A stretch of DNA of 64,000 nt from Corallococcus caeni (GTDB lineage Bacteria; Myxococcota; Myxococcia; Myxococcales; Myxococcaceae), in NCBI RefSeq assembly GCF_036245865.1, contig NZ_BTTW01000006.1, forward strand, positions 434,001 to 498,000, given 5' to 3'. Positions 21,511 to 29,569 of this stretch are shown here, one piece after another (position 1 is the first letter of the stretch; each line of letters begins with the position of its first letter). The notes beneath the pieces were generated by a model, which did not search any database, was not told the origin of the DNA, and was given only the letters and a program-made list of their open reading frames with translations. Position numbers and translations under genes: made by a program.

Positions 21511-22395
21511 ATGCAAACGACCTCGTCCCAGTCCCCCGTTCGTCCCTCTGGTGCTTCACCCGCCCTCCGGGGCAACGCCTTCCCCTACGCGGGCCACCGC
21601 GCGCTCGTGACGGGCGCGTCCTCAGGCCTGGGGGAGGTATTCGCCCGCGAGCTGGCGGCGCGCGGCATGGACCTCATCCTGGTGGCCCGCTCCGAGGAGC
21701 GGATGCGCGCGCTGGCGGCGGAGCTGTCGAAGGCCCACGGCGTCCAGGCGGAGGTCATCGCGCTGGACCTGGGCCGCGAGGGCGCGGGCCGCGAGCTGCA
21801 CGCGCGCTGCCAGGAGAAGGGGTTGCGGGTGGACCTGCTGATCAACAACGCGGGCTTCGGCATGCACGGGGCCTTCGACGCGGCGCCGTTCGCGCGGCAG
21901 CACGAGCAGGTGATGCTCAACGTCACGTCGCTGGCGGACACCAGCCACCTGTTCCTACCGGACATGCTCGCGCGCGGCGTGGGAGGCATCCTCAACGTGG
22001 CCTCCATCGCGGGCTTCCAACCGGTGCCGTACATGGCCATCTACGGGGCCACCAAGGCGTTCGTGCTGTCCTTCACGGAGGCGCTGTCGGAGGAGACGCG
22101 CGAGCGCGGCGTGCGAGTGCTCGCCCTGTGCCCGGGGCCCGTCCGGACGGCGTTCTTCGACGTGGTGGGCACCCAGCAGGCCGCCGTGGGCCCCATGGCG
22201 ACGGCGGAGGAGGTGGTGCTGCGCGGCCTCAAGGCCCTGGACCAGGGCCGAGCGTCGGTGGTGCCGGGATGGCGCAACTGGCTGCAGGCCAACCTGACGC
22301 GCTTCACGCCGCGCTGGCTGGGCCTGCGTGTGGCGGGCGGGATGATGAAGCCGCGCGAGGCGACGAGCACGGGCGCCGCGCGGCTCGCGCCGTAG
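21511..22395 (+). CDS. Short-chain dehydrogenase/reductase (SDR)
   Basis: Encodes 294 aa. Classical SDR motifs: NAD(P)-binding VTGASSGLGEVFA near residue 32, NNAGFG, catalytic Ser in NVASIAG, catalytic YxxxK as YGATKAF, and PGPVRTAF after it, followed by a C-terminal extension typical of membrane-near SDRs of the DltE/YqjQ type. The substrate cannot be inferred. The ATG at 21511 has no Shine-Dalgarno and lies 6 bp after the operator, so the mRNA may be leaderless. Probably controlled by the adjacent TetR protein. Confidence 0.9.
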   Translation: MQTTSSQSPVRPSGASPALRGNAFPYAGHRALVTGASSGLGEVFARELAARGMDLILVARSEERMRALAAELSKAHGVQAEVIALDLGREGAGRELHARCQEKGLRVDLLINNAGFGMHGAFDAAPFARQHEQVMLNVTSLADTSHLFLPDMLARGVGGILNVASIAGFQPVPYMAIYGATKAFVLSFTEALSEETRERGVRVLALCPGPVRTAFFDVVGTQQAAVGPMATAEEVVLRGLKALDQGRASVVPGWRNWLQANLTRFTPRWLGLRVAGGMMKPREATSTGAARLAP

Positions 22396-22409
22396 CAGCG
22401 GGCCTGTCC

Positions 22410-22850
22410 AGGACGGCGGCTGTTGTCGCGACACCTGCGGCGTGGCCGAATCCAGCGCGCCGAAGATCCGTGCGTCGGTGAGCTGGAGGAAGACCGGGCC
22501 GCGCAGGGCCCAAGCGCTGATGAAGACGAAGTTGAGACGCGGCATCGGCGGCTGGGGCTCCTTGCCGCCTTGGATCTGGAAGGACGGGGCGGACGAAGCC
22601 CGCCAGTTCCGGAGTGCTGAGTCCACGGAAGAGCACCATCGCCGGACTGACTCCCTGCTTCGTGTCGAAGGTCCTTCGTCGGCGCGAGCTCAAGCACGAG
22701 CCCTTCCGACGCCTGGCCGTACAAGCCCGGGTGCGAGATACCAACACCAACATTCACCGGTTCGATGTTCGCCAGGTTCTGCGCCTGCACGGAGCGCGGC
22801 GAGCAGGTGTTCTCCACGCTGTCCAGTGGGAAGGCCCATTGAACCGCTCC
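22410..22850 (-). pseudogene. Possible decayed, frameshifted gene
   Basis: Two minus-strand frames give protein-like stretches that would join across a frameshift near 22620. The upstream part reads ...NIEPVNVGVGISHPGLYG..., the downstream part ...NFVFISAWALRGPVFLQL.... Neither frame is intact or has a ribosome-binding site, and composition is less GC-biased than in neighbours. No family was recognised. Together with 22850-23278, this is the longest stretch of the window without a convincing gene. Confidence 0.3.
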
Positions 22851-23148
22851 ACGGTTGGAAAGGAGCGGCCCTCTGTTGGGTCTCATGCGACGGACCCATC
22901 GGACCACCCCCCTACAATGCAACCCGTGTGTGCGCCGTCGCGACTCGCTACGCCGCGACTCGCTACCCCACACGCCTGCGCGACGACCTCTGTAGGTCGC
23001 CAGAGGTTTGTTGACGAGTCCTGCACCCCGAAGGTGTCCGGGGGACGCACGCTTGGTGGAACACCGTAGAGGGGGCCGCGACGTGGTTCGTGGGCGGACG
23101 CCAATGCGGGGGCGGGGACAGAGCCCCCTGCCGGGAGCGACGTCGCCC

Positions 23149-23230
23149 AACTGGTCCGACAGTCGGACCAGTTCGCGCAGTCCGGGGCCGCTGGTCCGGC
23201 AGTCGGACCAGTTTGTGCCGTCCGGGGCCC
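23149..23230. repeat. Tandem 40-bp repeat containing two palindromes upstream of the GntR gene
   Basis: Two adjacent 40-bp units (23151-23190, 23191-23230) are about 88% identical by eye. Each contains a palindrome: the first has 12-bp perfect arms AACTGGTCCGAC and GTCGGACCAGTT around one A (23149-23173), the second CTGGTCCGGC and GTCGGACCAG (23191-23211, one mismatch). The centres are 40 bp apart and about 70-130 bp upstream of the regulator's ATG. TGGTC...GACCA resembles GntR/FadR-type half-sites, so an autoregulatory operator pair is likely; related palindromes elsewhere in the window mean a dispersed repeat is also possible. Confidence 0.6.
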
Positions 23231-23278
23231 GAGGCCGCCCTGTCCCAGGATGTGCCGCGGACGGTGGGCCCGGCGTCC

Positions 23279-24574
23279 ATGTCAGACCCGTCTGGTTGGA
23301 TGGGCGAAGCATCGGCGAGAGGGGCGGCGGGAATGGTGAGGGTGGGGCTCGTGGCGTACGTGGAGGAGCAGCTCGAGCGGGACATTGCGCTGGGACGGCT
23401 GCCGAGGAACGGAGGGCTGGCCTCGGAGCGGATGCTGGCTCGCCACTATGGAGTGAGCCGGGGCACGGTGCGCGAGGCTCTGAGGCGGCTGGCGGCACGG
23501 GGCCTGGTGGTGCAGCGCCCTGGACGCCAGGCGCGCGCGGTGGCGCTGGACGAGTCGCTGACGCTGGAGAACCTGGGCCTGGGGCTGCACGACGAGCGCT
23601 CCGAAGAGGGCCGGCGGCTCCTGGAGGGTTTCTTCAGCCTCAAGCGTCAGGTGCTGGTGGATCTGCTGGTCGACTGCTGCGCGAAGGCCTCCGTCATGGA
23701 CTTGGGGCTACTGACGAGCACCTGCTATCAGCTCAGTGACGCTGCGCGCTGGTACCCAGGGGAGCGCTGCGCGCAACTGGAGTTCGAGTTGCTGCGGCTG
23801 GCGGCTCGAGTGGCTGGACATCCCGGGCATCTGCTCCTCATCCAGTCGCTGCAACGGGCCTTTCGGGGCAACGTGGCCCGGCTGCTGCCCTTCATGGGCG
23901 GCGAGTCGCTGCGTGAGTGGGCCATCTGCGCGGACCATGCCTTGGACGAGCGCGACGTGCAGACGCTCCAGCACCGGCTGCCGGTGTTGCTGAAGGCGTA
24001 CGACGAGCTTGTGCTCGACCAATTCGCCCCACGTCCTCAGGAGCATGTGTCCCCCGAGGTCCCTCACGCTCAGGAGCGCAGCCTGGGCGCTCCTGCATCC
24101 GTCTCCGGGCAGGACGATGCTCCCGAAGCACGCCCCTGCGTCAAGGAGCACAGTCCCGGCCTCCTCGCGCCAGCCGCTGAGGACAACGCGGTGCTCGGGA
24201 CTGCATCCTGTCCCCCTGGAGTGGCTTGTCTCCTGGAGCCCGACAGCGGGGCGCTATTTCCAGACGCCCCGGCCGCCGCCCCCTGCGAGCCCCGAGGGAG
24301 ACTGCGCTGGCGGGGGCGTGCCAAGCGCGGCCTCGGGCGGCCGGGCCGACTGTCTGACAGGTTGAGCGGCTCTGACTCCGGCAGGCGGCATTCAGTCCGA
24401 GGCTCCACCCTCCGGTCTCAACTGACGAGCCCGGCGGGCGATGCGCAGGGAGGGCAGACCGCTTCACGGCCCCCAGGGGTCGCTGGGTCGGTGGGCGCGC
24501 GACTCTGGCGCTTCATGGCCCGTTTCCTGAGCCCCCTGCTCCTTGATCTGCAACAGTCCTTCGCGCCCTCGTGA
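23279..24574 (+). CDS. GntR-family transcriptional regulator with long C-terminal extension
   Basis: Encodes 431 aa. The GntR winged helix-turn-helix spans about residues 22-82 (YVEEQLERDIALG, LASERMLARHYGVSRGTVREALRRLAARGLV, VVQRPGRQARAV). A helical FadR/FCD-like domain follows to about residue 245 (LKRQVLVDLLVDCC, FELLRLAARVAGHPGHLLLIQ, ALDERDVQTLQHRLPVLLKAYDEL). After that come roughly 180 residues of Pro/Ala/Gly/Arg-rich, disordered-looking sequence, ending in a short hydrophobic helix (LWRFMARFLSPLLLDL). The tail contains a partial copy of the palindromic repeat near 24347 and may be a later extension. The ATG at 23279 has only a weak Shine-Dalgarno. Confidence 0.85.
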   Translation: MSDPSGWMGEASARGAAGMVRVGLVAYVEEQLERDIALGRLPRNGGLASERMLARHYGVSRGTVREALRRLAARGLVVQRPGRQARAVALDESLTLENLGLGLHDERSEEGRRLLEGFFSLKRQVLVDLLVDCCAKASVMDLGLLTSTCYQLSDAARWYPGERCAQLEFELLRLAARVAGHPGHLLLIQSLQRAFRGNVARLLPFMGGESLREWAICADHALDERDVQTLQHRLPVLLKAYDELVLDQFAPRPQEHVSPEVPHAQERSLGAPASVSGQDDAPEARPCVKEHSPGLLAPAAEDNAVLGTASCPPGVACLLEPDSGALFPDAPAAAPCEPRGRLRWRGRAKRGLGRPGRLSDRLSGSDSGRRHSVRGSTLRSQLTSPAGDAQGGQTASRPPGVAGSVGARLWRFMARFLSPLLLDLQQSFAPS

Positions 24575-24579
24575 CCTGC

Positions 24580-25407
24580 TCAGGGAACGGCCTTCGTGGA
24601 GGCGGGCGCGAAGGCCTCTCGCAGCACCTTCGCCTCCAGCGAACGGTAGATGTTGGCGTGGCGCAGGTCGGGCTGGGGCTCGTACTTCCACTTCAGTCCC
24701 GCGGGCGCGTTCGCACGGAAGACCTCGGACAGGCGTCCGGCTTCGGCCGCGACGTCGTCACCGGCGGACGCCATGTAGAGCGTGGCCTTCAGGTCCGGCT
24801 TCGCCTTGAGCCGCTCCCCGGCCTTGCGCACCCACTCTTCGTTGTTCCACCAGAGGCTGGGGCTCAGCGCGATGGAGGTGCCGAACATCCCGGGCTGGAG
24901 GAAGAGCGTCTCCATGATGAACAGCCCCGCGAGCGACTCGCCGATGATGGCCGTCTCGTCGGTGACGCGGTACTTGCGGCGCACGTGGGGCATGAGTTCG
25001 TCGCGGAGGAAGGCCCGGAACGCGGCCGAGCCACCGACCCTCGGGGCGATCTTCTTGTCCTGCTCGACCTGGGTGGGGCCGGTCATGTCCCGGCGCCGCT
25101 CGGTGTTCTCGATGCCCACCAGGATGACGGGCCGCATCTCGCCGGCGCGAATGGCGGTGTCCACGGCGGTGGCGACGTGCGGGAAGTCCTCCTGCTCGCC
25201 GCCGTCGGGCATGTAGAGCACCGGGTAGCGCACGCCCTTCGCCGCGGCGTAGCCGGGTGGCGTGTAGACGTTGATGCGGCGCTGCTCCCGGAGCGCCTTC
25301 GACGGGAGCAGGAACGTCGCGTGCGGAGGCATCGGCTCCGCCTCCGTGGCGTGTCCCACGCCACTGACGAGGACGACGGCGAACAGGAACAGACGGACGC
25401 ACCACAT
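24580..25407 (-). CDS. Secreted alpha/beta-hydrolase esterase (Fes/IroE/esterase D-like)
   Basis: Encodes 275 aa with a signal peptide (VRLFLFAVVLVSGVGHA). The fold matches enterochelin-esterase/IroE-like putative esterases: RINVYTPPGY, YPVLYMPDGGEQEDF, nucleophile elbow IIGESLAGLFIMETLF, SPSLWWNNEEW and a C-terminal LRHANIYRSL supplying the catalytic His. The nucleophile motif reads GESLAG rather than GxSxG. No siderophore genes are adjacent, so the substrate is open. GAGGTGG precedes the ATG at 25407. It follows the methyltransferase-like gene by 38 bp on the same strand, and its stop lies 5 bp from the convergent GntR gene. Confidence 0.88.
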   Translation of the reverse strand: MWCVRLFLFAVVLVSGVGHATEAEPMPPHATFLLPSKALREQRRINVYTPPGYAAAKGVRYPVLYMPDGGEQEDFPHVATAVDTAIRAGEMRPVILVGIENTERRRDMTGPTQVEQDKKIAPRVGGSAAFRAFLRDELMPHVRRKYRVTDETAIIGESLAGLFIMETLFLQPGMFGTSIALSPSLWWNNEEWVRKAGERLKAKPDLKATLYMASAGDDVAAEAGRLSEVFRANAPAGLKWKYEPQPDLRHANIYRSLEAKVLREAFAPASTKAVP

Positions 25408-25445
25408 GGGCTGCCACCTCGTGATGGGAAGAACGTTTGCGCGCT

Positions 25446-26159
25446 TCAGCGCCGCGACGGCGGCCGCGACGACGATGAGCCCTTGGCCTTGGGCACGCGC
25501 CGGGCGACGAAGAGGGTGTGCCGCGTCCCCTTGGTGCCGTGCGCCGTGGGGTGGAGGAGCTGGACGGAGAAGCCCACCTCTTCCAGCAGCTTCACGTACG
25601 CGACCGAGGGCCCGGCGCTCCACACCACCAGCGTTCCGTTGGAGCGCAGGGAGTTGTAGGCGTGCGACACGCCGGTGAGGTCGTAGAGGCTGTCGTTGTC
25701 GGGATGGGTCATGGCCTTCGGGCCGTTGTCCACGTCGAGCAGGATGGCGTCGAAGGCGCCCTGCTGCCGGCGCATCACCTTGCCCACGTCCCCCTCCACC
25801 ACGGTGACGCGCGGGTCCTCCAGCGGCGCCTTCGCCAGCGGCGCGAGCAGGCCCCGGTTCCACTCCACCACCGGAGCCATCAGCTCCGCGACCACGACGC
25901 GGGCGCCCGGCCCCAGGCGGTCGAGCACCGCGCGCACCGTGAAGCCGAAGCCCAGCCCGCCCACCAGCACCCGGGCGGGCGCGTCCGCCGTGAGGTTCGC
26001 GCAGCCGGCCTCGGCCATGGCCATCTCCGAGCCATGCTGGCGGCTGGACATCAACGTCTGGCCGCGCACGCGCAGCACGTACTCTTCATCCCGCCGGGCG
26101 AGCACGACCTCTCCCACGTCCGGTACCTGCGCTCGCTCCACTGTTTCCCAGGGCTTCAT
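25446..26159 (-). CDS. Spermidine-synthase-like SAM-binding protein
   Basis: Encodes 237 aa. Polyamine-synthase-type Rossmann motifs are present: RVLVGGLGFGFTVRAVLDRL (glycine loop), VVVAELMAPVVEWNRG, acidic VVEGDVGKVM, and DAILLDVDNGPKAMTHPDN in place of the usual DxxDP catalytic stretch. It also has an N-terminal beta segment with SSRQHGSE. Such proteins are often annotated spermidine synthase, but many are methyltransferases of unknown substrate. The C-terminus is a basic Ser/Arg tail. Divergent from the TPR gene with 96 bp between. Confidence 0.85.
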   Translation of the reverse strand: MKPWETVERAQVPDVGEVVLARRDEEYVLRVRGQTLMSSRQHGSEMAMAEAGCANLTADAPARVLVGGLGFGFTVRAVLDRLGPGARVVVAELMAPVVEWNRGLLAPLAKAPLEDPRVTVVEGDVGKVMRRQQGAFDAILLDVDNGPKAMTHPDNDSLYDLTGVSHAYNSLRSNGTLVVWSAGPSVAYVKLLEEVGFSVQLLHPTAHGTKGTRHTLFVARRVPKAKGSSSSRPPSRR

Positions 26160-26255
26160 GCCAGCGCTCTTCTCGCGACCGGGCTTCCGGGTCAAGTCGT
26201 CGCCTTGACACCCCGGGACGCGCCTGCGAAATGCCGGACGACTGCCCCCCACCAC

Positions 26256-26993
26256 ATGGAACGCAACGGACGACAGGCCTGGCCCCCGGAGCTGTCCGAG
26301 CCCCTGCGCGAGGTGGACCGCCTGCGCCGGGGAGGCCGCTACACGTCGGCGCTCGCGCTCGCCCGGTCCCTGGCGGAGGCCCACCCGACGCAGGTGCGGG
26401 TGCTGGTGGAGGTGGGGCTGACGCTGGGCGTGTGGGGCGGCCAGCCGGCGGAGGCGCTGCCCTGGTTCGACCGCGTGCTGGAGCTGGCGCCGGGGCACGT
26501 GGCCACGCGCTACCACTGGGCGCTCACGCTCGCGCGGCTGGGGCGCCACGCGGAGGCGGTGGAGGGCTTCACGCAGGTGGAGGCGGCGGGCTTCCGCAAG
26601 GCGCTGGTGCTGCACATGAAGCGCGCGGAGTCGCTCGAAGCGCTGGGGCGGCTGGCGGAGGCGGAGGCGGACTGGACAGCGGCCCTGGCGGAGGATCGGG
26701 GCAACCCGTGGCTCCTCCAGCAGCGGGCCCGGAGCCGCGCCCGAGCGGGGCGGGGGGATGCCGCGGAGCAGGACCTCACCGCTGCGCTCGCGTCCCAGGA
26801 GGGTGACTCCGTGGACCCCGAGTTGCTGTACGAGCGGGGGGGGCTCCGGCTTCAGCGTGGCGACGTCACGGGGGCTCGCGCGGACTTCGACGCGGGGCTC
26901 CAGGCCTTCCGCGTGGGGGACCCTCCGTCGCTGCTGGACGCGCTCCGGCGCGGGCTCCAGGACGCGGTGGCCAGGGACGGCGGGGCGCGCTGA
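26256..26993 (+). CDS. Tetratricopeptide repeat protein
   Basis: Encodes 245 aa without a signal peptide or membrane segment. About five TPR-like helical hairpins can be followed (GGRYTSALALARSLAEAHP, PAEALPWFDRVLELAPGH, GRHAEAVEGFTQVEAAG, GRLAEAEADWTAALAED, GDVTGARADFDAGLQA). It is a likely cytoplasmic protein-protein interaction module; the partner is unknown. ATG at 26256. Confidence 0.85.
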   Translation: MERNGRQAWPPELSEPLREVDRLRRGGRYTSALALARSLAEAHPTQVRVLVEVGLTLGVWGGQPAEALPWFDRVLELAPGHVATRYHWALTLARLGRHAEAVEGFTQVEAAGFRKALVLHMKRAESLEALGRLAEAEADWTAALAEDRGNPWLLQQRARSRARAGRGDAAEQDLTAALASQEGDSVDPELLYERGGLRLQRGDVTGARADFDAGLQAFRVGDPPSLLDALRRGLQDAVARDGGAR

Positions 26994-27107
26994 GCTTTCA
27001 GGGGCGTCAGCCGAAAACCGCCTTGCTCCGTTCAGCGGGAGCCGCGCCAAAGCCCGATTTTCTGGCCCCGGCGATGAGGGGCCCTGACAGGGCCTGCTTC
27101 CTCCCGC

Positions 27108-28292
27108 TCAGGCGTGCTCGACACGTGCCGGCGCGGGACGCCCGCCGCCACGGTTCGCGACCGCGAAGAGCCCGGCCCCGAGGAGGGTGAGCGCGACGGC
27201 GGCCCAGGCCGGCGCGAGGTAGCCCCACCCGGCCGCGATGACCAGGCCGCCCAGCCACGCGCCCGCGGCGTTGGCGATGTTCAGGGCGGAGTGGGACATC
27301 GACGCGGCCAGGGAGGGCGCACCGGGCGAGGCCTCCATGAGCCGCACCTGCACCGCGGGCGCGAGGAACTGCGCCGAGACGCCAATGAGGAACACGAGCG
27401 GGACCGCCGCCCAGGGCGACGTGGCCGTGAGCGCGAACAGGCCCATCACGAGCGTCGTCGCGCCGAACCCCACCCACATCGCGAGCGTCACCGAATGGTC
27501 CGTGAGGCGGCCTCCCAGCATCGCCCCCACCGTCATGCCCACGCCGAAGAGGGCGAGCACCCACGGCAGCGCCGACTCGGGCAGGCCCGACGCGAGCGTC
27601 AGCGTCGGCGCGATGTAGCTGTAGACCGCGAACAGCCCTCCGAAGCCCACCGCGCCCACCAGCGACGTCCACCACACCTGCGGCTGCCGCAGCGCGGACA
27701 GCTCCTGTCGGATGCTGCTGCCTCCCAGCGAGGCCACCTGCGGCACCCACAGCCAGAGGGCCGTGAGCGTCACCAGGCCAATGCCGCCGACCAGCAGGAA
27801 CGTGCTCCGCCAGCCCAACTGCTGCCCGAGGAACGTCGCCGCCGGGACGCCGACGATGTTGGCGATGGTGAGCCCGGCCATGAGCAGCGCCACGGCGCGT
27901 CCCTTGCGCCCCGGCCCCAGCAGCTCCGCGCCCACGACGGAGCCCACGCCGAAGTAGGCACCGTGCGGCAGGCCCGCGATGAACCGGGCCACGATGAGCG
28001 TGTCCAGCGTGGGCGCCAGCGCGGAGGCCGTGTTGCCCACGGTGAACGCCGCCATCAACAGGAGCAGCAGCGCCCGGCGCGACATCCGCGCGGTCACGAT
28101 GGCGACCAGCGGCGCCCCCACGACGACGCCCAGCGCATAGGCGGCGATGACGTGCCCGCTCCGGGGAATCGTCGCCTCCAGGCCGCTCGCGATCTGCGGG
28201 AGGATGCCCATGGTGGCGAACTCGGTCGTCCCGATGCCGAAGCCACCCATGGACAGCGCCAGCAGGGCCCGGCCTACGTCTTGAGTCTTCAC
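27108..28292 (-). CDS. MFS transporter, DHA1/AraJ-like exporter
   Basis: Encodes 394 aa with 12 predicted transmembrane helices. The N-terminal FGIGTTEFATMGILPQIA and the loop 2-3 motif (VTARMSRRALLLL), with LPHGAYFGVGSVVGAELLG in helices 4-5, are characteristic of AraJ/YdhP-type sugar or drug efflux carriers of the inner membrane. GTG start at 28292 with a GGGGG purine tract upstream. Substrate unknown; no regulator adjacent. Confidence 0.9.
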   Translation of the reverse strand: MKTQDVGRALLALSMGGFGIGTTEFATMGILPQIASGLEATIPRSGHVIAAYALGVVVGAPLVAIVTARMSRRALLLLLMAAFTVGNTASALAPTLDTLIVARFIAGLPHGAYFGVGSVVGAELLGPGRKGRAVALLMAGLTIANIVGVPAATFLGQQLGWRSTFLLVGGIGLVTLTALWLWVPQVASLGGSSIRQELSALRQPQVWWTSLVGAVGFGGLFAVYSYIAPTLTLASGLPESALPWVLALFGVGMTVGAMLGGRLTDHSVTLAMWVGFGATTLVMGLFALTATSPWAAVPLVFLIGVSAQFLAPAVQVRLMEASPGAPSLAASMSHSALNIANAAGAWLGGLVIAAGWGYLAPAWAAVALTLLGAGLFAVANRGGGRPAPARVEHA

Positions 28293-28335
28293 GGTGCCCC
28301 CGTATCAGGTCGGCGGACACCTGTCGCCGCGTGGC

Positions 28336-28803
28336 TCAGCCCTCGCGGGGGATGGGCTCGAACTCGATGGTCGCCCCCTTGGGGCGCACGTAGAAGAGGT
28401 GGATGCGCAGGTGGGGGTACGCCGTCTGGAGCTCCTTCGCGCCGAAGTGGAGGTCCTTCAGCTGCTGCTCCACGGCGATGTCCGGCCCGAGCGCGCTGTG
28501 CTTCGCGTGGTAGTAGCCGCACCCCGCGTGCGCCAGCAGGAGCACGTCCTCGATGTGGTGGCCTTCGATGAGGAAGCTCGCGGCCTTGGTGAAGCCCGCG
28601 CTCTCCAGGTAGTCCGAGGCCCAGCGGTTGAGCAGCGCGGGGCCTCCAGGAATGGTCATCGTGTCGAGGCGGGCGTGGCCCAGGTGGTGGGCCAGGTCCT
28701 CCACGGCCTCGGTGAAGCGCCCGTCCGAGCAGTACACGGCCAGGGCCTTCGGGTGGACGGACTCGAAGGGGACGCGGGAGACGTAGGGAGCGGGAGCGGA
28801 CAT
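28336..28803 (-). CDS. Beta-carbonic-anhydrase-like small protein
   Basis: Encodes 155 aa. The zinc-site pattern of beta-carbonic anhydrases is present as CSDGR (CxDxR, near residue 25) and, about 65 residues later, HAGCG (HxxC), with an IPGGPALLNRW segment corresponding to the family's GG-containing loop. It is shorter than typical enzymes and carries unusual histidines after the second motif (YYHAKH). Carbonic anhydrase or a metal-binding relative is inferred from these motifs only. ATG at 28803 chosen because the frame upstream is non-conserved in character. Confidence 0.7.
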   Translation of the reverse strand: MSAPAPYVSRVPFESVHPKALAVYCSDGRFTEAVEDLAHHLGHARLDTMTIPGGPALLNRWASDYLESAGFTKAASFLIEGHHIEDVLLLAHAGCGYYHAKHSALGPDIAVEQQLKDLHFGAKELQTAYPHLRIHLFYVRPKGATIEFEPIPREG

Positions 28804-28959
28804 GCGCCCCAGGTTAATGGCTCCCGGCTGCCGCGAAAGCACCTTCGAGCCGCCCGGTGGAAATCGGTGACGCGCCCGGTGTCAGGGGTGTTCCGGGAAC
28901 GCCGCGGGCTGCCCCGTGCCGCCGTTGCCCTCGGGCTTCGGGCCGGCATGGCGGGCTGC

Positions 28960-29535
28960 TCAGCGGGACGCGCCGAAGCACTCCTGGAGCACGGCCAGCA
29001 CGGCGGGCTCCTGTGGGTTGTTGAAGTGGCGTCCGCCGGGGACGAGGCGCACCTCCGCGCCCAGGCGCTCCTCGAAGAGGCGCGTGTTGCGGCGGAAGTC
29101 GGAGGTGAAGGGGTCGGAGTCCGACAGCACCACCACGCAGCGGCGGAGCGCGGCGCGGATCCGCTCGAAGTCCATGGGCGTGTCCAGCCACGGCCGCAGC
29201 GTGTCCCAGGGCGTGTCGACCTCGAACCAGCCCGCGACGAGCACGGCCCCTTCCACGGTGTGGCCCGGCGGCAGCGTGGACAGGTAGCGCATCACGGCCT
29301 GACAGCCGACGCTGTGGCCCAGGAACACGGTGGAGGGCGCGGGCACCGGCCCCACCGCGGCGGCGAGCGTGGACACCCAGCCGTCGATGGTGGGCGCGCC
29401 CGGCGTGGGCATGTCCAGCGTGCGCACGTCGTCGAAGAGGGGCGGCGGCGTGCGCAGCTTCGCGGTGAGCCACGGGTAGAAATCCGTCACGGGGCTTCCG
29501 GCCCACCGGGGGGCCATGACGAGGGAGCGGGTCAT
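28960..29535 (-). CDS. RBBP9/YdeN-type alpha/beta hydrolase
   Basis: Encodes 191 aa, the typical length of the RBBP9/YdeN serine-hydrolase family. Catalytic triad candidates: Ser in LGHSVGCQAV, Asp in LSDSDPF, His in GGRHFNN near the C-terminus; the spacing matches the family. Cytoplasmic, no signal peptide. 34 bp downstream of the aminotransferase gene, possibly in the same operon. Confidence 0.88.
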   Translation of the reverse strand: MTRSLVMAPRWAGSPVTDFYPWLTAKLRTPPPLFDDVRTLDMPTPGAPTIDGWVSTLAAAVGPVPAPSTVFLGHSVGCQAVMRYLSTLPPGHTVEGAVLVAGWFEVDTPWDTLRPWLDTPMDFERIRAALRRCVVVLSDSDPFTSDFRRNTRLFEERLGAEVRLVPGGRHFNNPQEPAVLAVLQECFGASR

Positions 29536-29569
29536 GGCCGCGAGTGTGCCGCACTCCGGTGGCGCGCGC

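Noticed and set aside
22442-23014. Plus-strand open frame of about 190 codons in the gene-poor region
   Set aside because: No motifs, no ribosome-binding site and an unlikely composition; the minus-strand fragments look more protein-like.
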